Of a stretch of 64,000 nt of DNA, positions 52,541 to 63,431 are shown one piece after another (the first letter of the stretch is position 1; the number at the start of each line of letters is the position of its first letter). The notes beneath the pieces were generated by a model. That model had not been told where the DNA came from, searched no databases, and was given only the letters and a program-made list of their open reading frames with translations. Both the position numbers and the translations under genes were made by a program. Location: contig NC_058342.1 in assembly GCF_905475395.1 (NCBI RefSeq), positions 18,200,640 to 18,264,639 of the forward strand. Direction: 5' to 3'. The DNA is from Chrysoperla carnea (lineage: Eukaryota > Arthropoda > Insecta > Neuroptera > Chrysopidae).

Positions 52541-55189
52541 CTGCAACGACTAACCTTTACTATTTTGAACATATTTAATTAAAGACCGTAATAAAATTAT
52601 CTTCTAGAAAGAAATGTAACTATGAGCTAATTTGATTACTGTTTCAAAACTAATCACCCATCTTCGAAGGGTGACCAAAAGGTTGGGTAGGGCGACCCAA
52701 TTCAGCAATGTTAGTATTCTAGATAAGTGAACTTTCATTTTCCTCGGAGAATAATAATTTTTCCAGAGTGATCACGAATATCGCATACATCGACGGTAAC
52801 TGTTCCTTTAATGTCGTTAAATCCGCTTTGGACTATATTATTCCTTCGATAAACAGAGTACATAAAATCCAAATAATAGATCATTGTTGAAATTTTTTGA
52901 AAATTTTTTTTTTCATTTTCTTTTATTAATTAAAAATAATTTTTTATTATTTTGTACCTATGATTTTAAATAACCTTGTTTTAATTTCGTTTTTTTTTGG
53001 CATTTTAAAAAATTTTTCTTTTTTTTTTTTTTAAATATTAGTTAGGCAGTGTATTTGTGCTTTATGTAAAAATATTTTTTTTATAATCAAAATGATTGAA
53101 TAAGACATTTTAAAATCAAAAAGACATACGATAGAATTGAAAAATGAAAATTTGGAAATCTATGTAGTATATCCATTAATTGGGCCCCTGTGTCATTCAA
53201 TTTGAGCAAGAACTCAATTTGTTTTTAATAATTATATTTACATAAATACATGTACTGATTTTTTTTAAAGAGATGTTTATAAAAAAGTGAGATGTAGATA
53301 CAAAATGATATTGAAAAAACAGAAACCTAACTTATTGTAGTTTTTTAATTTATGTCAATTTATGGTTAGTTTTTAGTTGATTTTTTTGTTTATAAAGGGC
53401 TCTATCATAATATCCCAAGTTAACCAATCATATTTTCAAACGATTATAGGAACGCAGTTAATTTTTTTTCATAGCTCATAGTCATTGACATTACATGTAA
53501 CCAAATATCTGTAAAAAAAAAAGAGGGCAGTAGTGTTTCTTTTGCACCGTGATAGAGATTCCAATCAATTTAGAAGATTATTGAATCAAATACTAAATTA
53601 ATTTTTTATTTATAAAAAATAATCTAACAAAATGGTAAATATAATACTGTTATTAATTCACTCCTATTTATTTCACTACATAGTATATATTCACTCATGT
53701 CAATTCTCTCGTTTACTTAAACATAGTTATTAAGCCATAGAGAAAATAAATAATAGATTATGTATTAAGAAGTTGTCAGTCACAACGGGTGCGTTCACAA
53801 AACCGTAAATTACTCATTACGTAATTCATTATGAGGTATAATTCATAGTTATGATTCTTGTGACTAAATTGTTTGATATAAACGAATGTTTTTCCCATTT
53901 GATAAAGGCGCGTTCACGATTCAACTTAACTGAACAAAAGTGAATACGACTTAAACATGAATCAGTTTTTGGTCACTCGTTTCAGAAACTAATTCGATTT
54001 TTTACCCAATTTACCTTTATATAAAAGATTTTTAATTTTTCAAGTTGAAAGCAAAAGATAAAGTTGAATAATTTTACTTCATACAATTTAAGAAAACAGT
54101 TGAACGATTTTATTTGACTAGATCAAATTTTTTTGAAAGAAAAGCTCTCACTTGAGTGAGACCGCGTCTTAAAACTTTTCGAAGAATAAATAAAAGCTAA
54201 GCCATATCTTACGAGAATTTGAACTTTAACATGAAATGAAAAAGATAAAAACAGTTTTATCATAAAATTCAAAGATTAACTATAATATAGTTTTACCCGT
54301 AAGAAGCGAAACCAAAACGAGGCACGCAGGTGTGTGTGTGTGAGCAGCGTTTGAGCATTTTAAGGCGTTACTACGATTACACAGACTTTATATCGAGGTC
54401 TGATTTTTAATTTTTGAATATTTCTTGAACTAAATTTCTATAACCGATATCATGAAAATGAAAAAATAACGTAAAAAAGTTGTAACTTGAAGAACGCTCA
54501 CTACTGAATGAAGTTTAACTATGTATCAAATCATTCAAAATCTATTGTATTCTGTCCGTGAGATTTGTTCCAACCGTGTTATTTTTTTTATTTGTACATA
54601 CATATAAAATTGAGCAAGTTTTGTGGAACAATTATTTCGATTATTTGATAGAGCCCAATTTAATTTTAATTACATGTGTTTAGGGTTATATTGTACTGAT
54701 TAGGATTGTAAGTTTTTTTTTGTATTTAAATTTTTAAATTTTTTAGTTATTTAGTTCTAGATATTTCCATCTATGATCGGAATTAATTCATTTACATTTT
54801 ATTAAATATATTTTAAAACAATGTTTTTTATTTTGGAAATTAAATTATTGGAAAAGTCATCGTCATTCAAATTATCAATCGTCATGCCGTTTATTTTTAT
54901 TTGTAAATCACAGGAGATATAAGTGAATTAATATTCATTAAGTGGCAGTGTATAATTTTTGTAAACTCTTAATGCAATCTTTTTTATAAAATTATTATTG
55001 AAAGCGCAAAATTTATTATTTATCATTTGATAGGATGCTAAATTCACGAAGTTTCATAATTTATGCGCGTGCGCATAAATAGGATTCCAAAAAATGATCT
55101 TAAAATTAGGTTATGGATAGAAAACGTATTTTTTATCAACAAATTAACTTTTACCAACGAAGCAGATCAAACTTAATGAAGTAGTTAGG

Positions 55190-55380
55190 TCAGATTAGGT
55201 TAGAGTGGCTGTCCTGGGGTGGGACACACTTAGACCATAGGGTCCGTTGTGATACCTAAAAAGAGTTGGCCCATTCCCGGCCACTACTCCATTTGGAACT
55301 GTTTAGGAGCTGGACAGTGACAGAGAAGATGAGACATTGTCTACTCCTCATCACCACTGTGACAGCTCTTGCAGTAAGTC
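55190..55380 (-). mobile_element. 3' end of an RNase-H-type non-LTR retrotransposon
   Basis: Plus-strand 'ttaggttagagtggctgtcc', 'tggggtgggacacacttaga' and 'gggtccgttgtgatac' match base for base the sequence starting at 63,338. The phrase 'ggacagtgacagagaagatgaga' matches further in. It is 5'-truncated to about 190 bp with an internal deletion relative to the other copy. Confidence 0.85.
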
Positions 55381-58300
55381 ATGAAGTAGTTAAGAAGAAA
55401 TCTTTTGATGTTTGAAGCAATTAAATTTAAGCCTTATATCCCCAAATATCGGGATCCCGAAGATTGACATTTTTTATTTTAAAAATTAAATTTGTTTTCA
55501 GTTTAAACAGTAAAGCAATAAAAAATGTAAAAGATGTTTTATTACCAAAATTGTAAAAAATTGCTAATAATTGTATGTTAAATTCTAATTCTCGATGACT
55601 GCACGGCTCTTAAATCATAGAAGTAGGCATTCCTAAATTTCCCCCCTTGTATGGTAATTTATATTGAGGCTAGTGTACAAAACATAAATTTTATAATATA
55701 CGAAAAAAATATTTAAAAATTTTTCATATCATAAATTGAATATATTTGAGACACAAGAAAAGAACTATGCAGAGGGAATTCAAGCTGCGAGATGTATCCG
55801 GTGTAACTAGAAATAAAAATATATAGTGGGTGAATTCAGCATGTATCAAAATGATTCAAATATGCAATTGAAACTAAAAGAATTTCATCGAAAAATGCAA
55901 ATGAATTAACATTCATAAATAAAAATAATCCGTTGTATTTATTATTTTTTTCAAATAAATCAAAAAAATTTTGATTGCCTCTGTAAAATTATATAATTAA
56001 TTACATAATGTCTCATCACAACTTTGAAAAACTATGTATGAAAATATGATTCAAATTAAACGCGGCAGCATTTTAAAAGTACAAACATTTTTTTTTTGAA
56101 ATATTTATATATATATATATATATTTTTTTTTTTTTTGTTAAATTACTTAGCTAGAATTATATACTTTTATTAATTAATCTAACAATTAATTACTGATAA
56201 AATTGATTGAAAATGTTTTTCAGTTCACAGTGTCTTCTATGCTTATCACAGTATTTGTTTTATAATGATTTAAATTTCATTTATTCCTTGTTTAAAATTT
56301 ATTATATACTTTTTTTTTTTTTAAATCACGTTTATTAAAATTATTTTTTTTATTAATATAAGAGAGAAAGTTTTTTTTTTTTTTTTTTTTGGGAGTAAAA
56401 GGGAGCTAAAAGGGGAGACATTAAATTGTACTTATTTTATGTAATATTATCTTTAATTTAAAAACGAGATTGATAATTTTTTGGTTTCTGCTAGCACCTA
56501 TATTTTTTTTAAATATAAAGTACATTGTTAAACAAAAAATCAATTCTCCAATGTACTTTAATTGAAGTTTAGTTAATAAATAAATTGTTTATAAATTATA
56601 GATGATATTATGAATACTAATTTGTTAATCACGTAGCAGATAGATGGCAGGTGTTGTTATCAGTTCAAACTACAGTAGTTTTATAAAACATAAATGCGTG
56701 GGATATAAATCATATGTCTCTTTATAACCTAAATTCCTGCGTAATCGTATATAGATACACAAGGGGGAACCCCTCTTTAGAAAAATGCACTTGTAGCATT
56801 GTTTATAGACCAGTGCATTTAGTCCGAGAAATTTATTAATAGCTAGATACCTAGAATTCCCGGGGACATTACCAGGAGTCTATCTCTCTCTCTCTCTCTT
56901 TTCAAGTAGTATTATCGGACAATTAAAAGGGGAGAGGAAGATTGGATCACTAAATGCACTATCTCTTTTATAGTAAGAGATTACGGGGTCCATTTTGAAA
57001 CATTCACAAACGTATAAATTCAATAAATATCAAATCAAATTGGCGTATATATTTTTATTATTTTCTTTCACAAATTCTTTATGAAAATTACACTCACAAT
57101 TATTTCACATCTATACAGAGATTTATTTTTTATTGATATTTAAACAATCACAGGACAACGCAAATATTTTTATGTAGTTTCGTTTTAGCGAACAGCTACA
57201 CTGTTTTAGACAGTTTTAAAAGAGTTTTATTGATATTGTGATCACAGGACAAGAATAAAATGATGTGTTTTACAGAAAATAGCGCTCGTGAGCTCTGGTA
57301 AATGCTCACAAAGAGTGCTCTTCATTTTTACTATTGAGCGCTCTTTTCTTCTAAACGTATTATTGACTTATTAATCTGTATTCAATTTAGACGTGAATAA
57401 TTCACAGCTCCAAATAGTATTTAAAAATTTGGCAGTACATTAATTTTTTTTTTAAAGTAAAATCACAACACGGTTTTTGATTGTACAGAACTATATCGTT
57501 CTATGCAAAAAGAACGAATTTTTCCAATTTTATCACATTGTGAAAACTATGATTTTTGATATTATATTCAATATACTGAGAAATTGTAACATCTTAAACA
57601 AACAGCTGTGAATTAAGCATACCCAGATTAAAATTGTTACCGATGTATATGCTGGTCTGTGTAATTTTGTGTGGCGTTAAATTGTCACCACACAAAAAGA
57701 ACACAGTTCTGATTTATTAACATTACACTTATTTTTATTACCTGCTTGTAAAATTAAAACAAATTAGTTTGGGCATATTTCAAAATATTCATTTATTACA
57801 TTTATAAACAATTAATTTCATTTTTTCAGACATTTAGTTATGAATTTTTTTTTTCTTTTTTTATTAAAGAGAGAAATAGCTATGATTCGATAATAACAAA
57901 ATTATATTTTTGGATAGTACGAATGAACAAGGTTAACCAACAGTATATAATTTTACTCTATAGAAAAGCGAATATTCGCTTATTTTTTATTACGATTACA
58001 AATAAATTCGTTTACACTTACATACTATAGATAAATAATTTTTTTTAAGTTGGTATCACCTTGTTTTTTATTAAGAAGGGGAAATATATTAGGATTGAGA
58101 GCTAGCAATTTATTTAATGATTTTTTTGAGTGAGTGAATTTTTTTTTCTTTATAATTAAGAGTATTTTTGATAATGATTAATGCCTAAAATTATAAATTT
58201 TTTTTTCTTTCTACTTACAATAATAGTTTTTTTTCTTGTTATAAATATAACTGACATACATAGTATGCGAATTCCAGACGAATTGATTTGTTTTTTTTTT

Positions 58301-58601
58301 TTTTTTTTTTCTGAGCAGTCTACAGTCAATTGTTTTTTCTCTAAAATCTGATCGAGAATATTTTAAATCGCATATTTCTCACCAAAATTGTTTTATTTTT
58401 CCTTAGTTTGTTTTTTTTTTTTTTTTTTTATAATATGTATATATATTGTATAAATATATATCGTTATTGTATTTGCTTTTATTTTGTTTGTGTTTTTCTT
58501 TTATTTTTCAAATACAATAACTGATTACAGTAAAATTCTTGATAAATATATGTGTAAATATTGTAGCGAATAAAATCATTACAATATTAATTACTTCACT
58601 A

Positions 58602-59081
58602 CTATTGAACTATGATATGCGGTGCAGAAAATAGTACACACACGGTTGCAATGATTGTAAATGCTGTAAATATTAATAAACAAAAACGATCTACAACCAT
58701 TGCCGCAAATTTCCAATCGCTAATTACTTCAGCCTCTTCATCAGCTTTCTTCATACGACATGTGATATATCGTAATTCTTGTAATATTATTTGCAATTCC
58801 CTATTATTTCCATTATTTTGTATTAGACCTGTCTCTTCAATTGTTGTTGGTCGTATATAACCCCCACCACCGCTAACCCCACCACCTGAATTGTTGCCCA
58901 CATTTCGGAAATCATCATCAATGTCTAATACATTTGCTAATAATGATTTTGATGAGCGTTCTTGGAGTTCCATTTCCTTCTTCTTCTTGTTGCTCATACA
59001 TAACATGCGCCATGTTATCCTTTTACCAGGACGGCGCATACATAATATATATGGTAACCATAATAGAAATACTACTTTAAT
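58602..59081 (-). CDS. nAChRalpha7: nicotinic acetylcholine receptor alpha subunit (alpha5/alpha7 type), terminal exon
   Basis: This is a subunit of the acetylcholine-gated cation channel at insect synapses. The exon starts after tatgtttcag (phase 0) with IKVVFLLWLPYILCMRRPGK, the start of the cytosolic loop after membrane helix M3. It continues with ERSSKSLLANVLDIDDDFRN (the conserved loop motif of insect alpha5/6/7 subunits), a Gly/Asn-rich variable piece, then ELQIILQELRYITCRMKKAD and EEAEVISDWKFAAMVVDRF. Helix M4 follows and the protein ends APHIIVQ with TAG at 58,602-58,604. The MKKADEEAE..SDWKFAAMVVDRF tail and APHIIVQ end favour alpha7 or alpha5 over alpha6 (from memory). The ligand-binding domain and M1-M3 exons lie right of the window, so the symbol is a best guess within the group. 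Confidence 0.93.
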   Translation of the reverse strand: MKVVFLLWLPYILCMRRPGKRITWRMLCMSNKKKKEMELQERSSKSLLANVLDIDDDFRNVGNNSGGGVSGGGGYIRPTTIEETGLIQNNGNNRELQIILQELRYITCRMKKADEEAEVISDWKFAAMVVDRFCLLIFTAFTIIATVCVLFSAPHIIVQ

Positions 59082-59787
59082 CTGAAACATATTATTTAAT
59101 ACATGTGGGTTATGTCACGGTTATTGTTCATGGGTCCTGAATTTGTAGTATTACGAACTAGAGGTCAATCTTTTTTTTCGCTCTTCAATAATCAGCATTC
59201 ATTAAACAGTCATACTTACATGGTTCATGCAATACCCCATACTTACATAATATGAAATCATATGTTATTTAACCTGGATAAGATTTGATTTCACATTAAG
59301 GTTATTGTCTAATGATTAATGACTCTTCAAAACGGTTGCGTAGACAGATTCTCTCACGCTTACTTTAAAAACTTTTTTTCCTTCAAAATTTCATATGGAA
59401 TGGCCACTTGAAATTTATGCTTATCAAGATAGTGAGAGTTTTTCTCACTACTTCGGTAAAGTAGGTTTAAAAAAAAAATCTTAATTCGGATAGCTTCGTT
59501 ATACTTACGGCTAACGTTACTTTTTTTGTTGGGACTTACGCTTTGGTCACACGAGTGTCAAAACTTACGCAAGTTTTCAACGTCCGTTTTATAATTACAT
59601 TATTGTTGTAGCTAAAACTGATTGAAACTTCAATTTTGAATGACACTGCGCTTGTATAATATTTTTTAATGTTGTAGTGAGTATTTACTATTTTTATATT
59701 TTCTATCCAACTAAAATTTTCTTTTAGTTTTTATTCTTACCCAGAACTATGATGAGAAGGAACTTACATATATTAAGTATATTTCAG

Positions 59788-60043
59788 CTATTCGCCATGG
59801 GAACATATTTTAGCGCTGTCTGGTGGTAGAAAATAGAAGCTGTCTATGACAAGACAAATTTCAACAGAAATAAGAGTACGAACGTGTCAAAAGTTATTCA
59901 TAATGAATAATAAAAGTTTTGAAATAAATATAAATGACATCAAGTATTTAGGTGATTCTAATATAAATAATAAATTTGACTTGTCATAGGCAGCTTCTAT
60001 TTTCTACCACTAGACAGCGCTAGAATCAGTTCCCATGGCGAAT
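59788..60043. mobile_element. 256-bp foldback element, about 73-bp arms
   Basis: The left arm (59,788-59,861: 'ttcgccatgggaac', 'tagcgctgtctggtggtaga', 'aaatagaagctgtctatgac') is reverse-complemented at 59,971-60,043 with only a few mismatches. The loop of about 110 bp is AT-rich. Similar to MITEs, but no clear target duplication was readable. Confidence 0.85.
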
Positions 60044-61324
60044 AAGTCATTTATTTACATACAGCTTCTATAATTATGACGTCATAACTGTACGAAAGCG
60101 CATAGTGTCTGTCGCTGTATATATTTATTTAGTGCTTCGTGCCTCTCATATCAATAAAACTTTACTATCGAAATAAGTATTTTATTACGTACATACTATT
60201 ATAAAATGCTTAAGATTTTAACATTACTCTTCCCGGGAAAACTGGATTATATATCAAGATATCTCAGATAATTTCTTTTGAACAAAAACATGGTAAAACT
60301 GATATCATAATAGATCTAGTTATATTTTAGTAGAGGTACACTTTTTCGTCTGTGTAGATCTACTTACATCACAATTTATGCACAGTAAGCCATATGTGTA
60401 CATCAACGTACATAAGGGTACATTATTTACATTTATACCCTTTTGATATACAGAGTGTTTAATAATTGTTCGCAGAACGTTCGCTTCCTGAATAAGCTGA
60501 GAAAAAAGAAGAAAATGTTCTTTACCAAATTTGGATCTGAGGATATATTTACGAGCTATTATATTTATAAATTAACCTACTATTATACTCATAAATTAAT
60601 AAAAAATATATTCATCAAAATACAATTCATCCAATTAAACACTACTTAAACACAGGCTGTGTTTTATCATTGTGTTAGGGAGTGACCTAAATGCAAAATT
60701 CCAAAAAAAAAAAAAAAATTGGCTACATATATTATTATAAAAACTAACCCGTAAAACCAAGTTTATTACACTCCCTTTCTTTGATAATTAAGTTTTGTAC
60801 GCAGCCTATCGTGCGCATATCTTAAGGTATGTAAGCATGAAGTTGATCGAAAAGGACCGTGTACTCACGGACAAACCACACTTTGCATATTGTGTTGAAG
60901 TTTTAAGTTGATACGATGTATAATATTTCGTTTTTATTTTTTTTATTGTAATTTCACCCTAGGTCAATCCTTCACACAATAAAATAATAAACAAAAAAAA
61001 AAATTAAATTTTATTATAACTATTAAAAATATATTCAATGATAAAATACATCCTCTGTTTAAGTAGTGTTTTATTGGATGAATTTTATTTTGATGAATCT
61101 ATTTTTTATTAATTGATTAATATAAGAGTAGGTTTATTATCGCGTAAATTAGGCCTCAAATTTAAATTTGGTAAATGGCATTTTCTCCTTTTTTTCTCAG
61201 GTTATTCAGGAAGCAATTAAAGAATACCCTGTATAAATCAGTTTTTTCGGATTGTATAAATAACCAAGTTGCACTATATTAATCTCTGTTTTAAGTAAGA
61301 CATTTAGAATCAGCTAGACACCAT

Positions 61325-61580
61325 CACTATGACATTGTTATGTCATCTTGAAGTCAGTTAGGACATAATGAAGTAAGTCAATTATAAGTCATCTGTAAGA
61401 AAGCGACTTGGGAACAACTTGACACCATTTTTCATTCATCGTGGAGCCAATTACGTCACGATGGAGTCAATTTTAAGTCAAATATAACTAATTGACTAAG
61501 GAACAACTTGGCATAACCAAGACATCATTGCTATGTCATCTTGACATCAGTTAGGTCAAAATGATGTCATACTTGTGTCA
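61325..61580. repeat. degenerate array of TGACATCA/TATGTCATCTTGA phrases
   Basis: 'tatgtcatcttgaagtcagttaggacataatga' (about 61,348) and 'tatgtcatcttgacatcagttaggtcaaaatga' (about 61,534) are near-identical at a spacing of about 186 bp. 'gggaacaacttgacacc' and 'aggaacaacttggcata' lie between at a spacing of about 90 bp, giving a 90- or 186-bp period. Confidence 0.7.
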
Positions 61581-61904
61581 TATTTATTACGTAAAGCCTT
61601 CCTTTATTACTGAATAAAATGGAATTAATTAGCATAGCGTTATTTTTCGAAAAAAAAATTAATCGATAATGACGTCAGTTACGTCTATAAATTAGTCATG
61701 TTGAGTGAGTGTTTCTTTACTTCTATAGTTGACAGTATACAGAACCAGACATAATAGAAATCTGAAAATTGATATTCCACCATAACTTCTTGGGATAAAT
61801 CCGCCTAAAATATTTTCAGATTTGTGACACTTCCCGTTATACCGAAAGTTAATACTAAAATCGTTATTTCAAATGGAATGCCGTCTTTATTTTTACATAA
61901 CTCG

Positions 61905-62117
61905 CTTAAAGATGTTCCCTCGCCAGTAATAGAAAAAAATAAATTAGTAGATAATGATCCGAATTTTTAGTATCAATTAAGAGAGTTTTTATTAATTGAT
62001 CGGCAAGATACCCAAATTTTTGTTTTATACAATAATATATTTCGTTAACTATAACATACTAAAAATTCGGATCCTTATCTTCTAATTTATTTTTCCTATT
62101 ATTGCCGAGGGAACATC
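61905..62117. repeat. nested hairpin (62-bp arms) inside the mariner-type element
   Basis: Arm 1 (61,911-61,973: 'gatgttccctcgcc', 'taaattagtagataatgatc', 'cgaatttttagtat') is reverse-complemented at 62,056-62,117 with five or six mismatches. The loop is 82 bp. It directly abuts the left terminal repeat. Confidence 0.88.
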
Positions 62118-62744
62118 CCTTAAGTCAATAATTCTGAGTATCTTTTGTAATAGAGTGAACCCCCTTAATCGTTAAGTTTTTCGAGATAAACGATATTTAT
62201 TATAAATTTTGCAGAAAATAGACCTGGTGTAAAAAGACTGTTACTTTCATTCTAAATTAGGTAGAAGGTTCCAAATCTTAAAAAAACAAACAATTTCGTG
62301 TTTGAAGTGTTTAAAATTGCACCTGCATTCAACAAGTGTTAAATTGCATAAAAAATCAATTTTTTAAATGGAACCGCCATTTTTTTTTCACTAGTTCGTT
62401 TCTTTAAAAAATTTCAGACAAGTTAATAACACATGTCCCCATAATCAAACTGACGAATGTCGGAATTATTTCGGAGAATAAGAAAATTTTTTTAATTTTT
62501 TTAATTCGAAGCTCATTTTTATGATCGATCATCGAAGCATATTGCCTAGTTGGCCATGAATTATTACCTGTACGTTAATAAGAAATTTTTAAATGTCATA
62601 CTATCCTTTTGGTTTTTCTATTTTATCGTTTAAAAATGGAATACGAGAATAAAATAATTTTAAATTTATTTTTATGCATAGTGTGATAAAATTATTGATA
62701 GAACATGCAGGATGTTTAATGAAGCGTAACCAGATTTACCCAGA

Positions 62745-62996
62745 ATGACGAGAAGGAAACTTAGAAAGATTAAAGCAAATTTTCTCCAATTTGGTCGAAT
62801 AAGTGCAGAAAGAAACTTTCCGAAGCCTGTTGTTAACGACGAAGTTAATGTTTTGGCATATTTTGAAACCCATCCTACTTCCGAACAAGATATGGGGATT
62901 ACAAAATCATCTATTCAGAGAATATTATCGAAACTAGGAAATAAGGTCCCATTTTCAAAAATAGTTTTTTGGTACAATTTAACACTTGTTGAATGA
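62745..62996 (+). pseudogene. transposase N-terminal helix-turn-helix fragment (DUF4817/mariner-like)
   Basis: Contains NFPKPVVNDEVNVLAYFETH, PTSEQDMGITKSSIQRILSK and NKVPFSKIVFWYNLTLVE. The pattern ..EVNVLAYVE.HP..S.R......GISK.SI.RIL....Y.PYK......L.. is the second helix-turn-helix of mariner-like transposases that recognises the terminal repeats. The DDE/D core should follow, but only short frameshifted traces are visible downstream to about 63,100. Defective. Confidence 0.82.
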
Positions 62997-63337
62997 AAGT
63001 GATATTTCAGATACTTCAAAGAGAGGAACTTGGTGGTTTTTAAATCACACGTATGGCATCATCTTTTAGCTCTTTCATAAGCCGAATATGAACGTTCCAC
63101 CGAATTAAATATCGAAGTTACAGCCTTGCTTCCGCACGTCCATTTCCATCCAAATTTCCAATAAATACGTTTTTCTCGAAACCTTAAAGACTAAGGAGGG
63201 TCACTTTTGTACAAAAGATAGAGTTATGTAAAATAAGGCAGTCCATTTGAAATAACGATTTTAGTGTCAACTTTCGGTATAACCGGAAGTATCACATCTG
63301 AAAATATTTTAGGCGGATATATCCCAAACAGCTATAG

Positions 63338-63431
63338 GTTAGGTTAGGTTAGAGTGGCTGTCCTGGGGTGGGACACATTAGACCATAGGGTCCGTTGTTA
63401 TATCGAAAAAGGGTTGGCCCATCCTTAGTTA
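63338..63431 (-). mobile_element. 3' UTR and (CCTAA)n tail of the non-LTR retrotransposon
   Basis: Sense strand: ..gtatcacaacggaccctatg-like sequence, a small stem (tgtccca..tggggt pairing within 'gtcctggggtgggac'), then 'ctaacctaacctaac' at the very end. The same 3' end occurs at 55,190 and probably 20,630. Confidence 0.8.

Larger units (their letters stand above)
46350..58601. other. 12-kb convergent intergenic or 3' UTR interval, poly-T rich
   Basis: The interval lies between the 3' ends of fibulin (plus) and the acetylcholine receptor gene (minus). It has few recognisable transposons. Long T homopolymers on the plus strand occur at about 46,767-46,785, 47,324-47,350, 56,368-56,390, 58,289-58,310 and 58,410-58,429, and (AT)n at about 56,106-56,124, (GT)n at 54,330-54,342 and (CT)n at 56,883-56,899. 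A long minus-strand 3' UTR of the receptor gene is possible but cannot be shown from sequence. Confidence 0.5.
61781..63337 (+). mobile_element. decayed mariner-type element with about 115-bp inverted repeats
   Basis: The left arm (61,781-61,904: 'ttgggataaatccgcctaaa', 'tattttcagatttgtgacac', 'ttataccgaaagtt', 'cgttatttcaaatgga') is reverse-complemented at 63,221-63,337. The interior holds a transposase-type helix-turn-helix frame at 62,745-62,996. A non-LTR element 3' tail abuts the right arm at 63,338, so that end may be slightly truncated. Confidence 0.82.

Noticed and set aside
58612..59085. Plus-strand frames of 82 and 64 codons over the receptor exon
   Set aside because: Complement of the acetylcholine receptor terminal exon, which has conserved motifs and a proper acceptor on the minus strand.
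63338..63360. Interstitial telomere
   Set aside because: Only three TTAGG-like units, always attached to the same non-LTR element 3' end.
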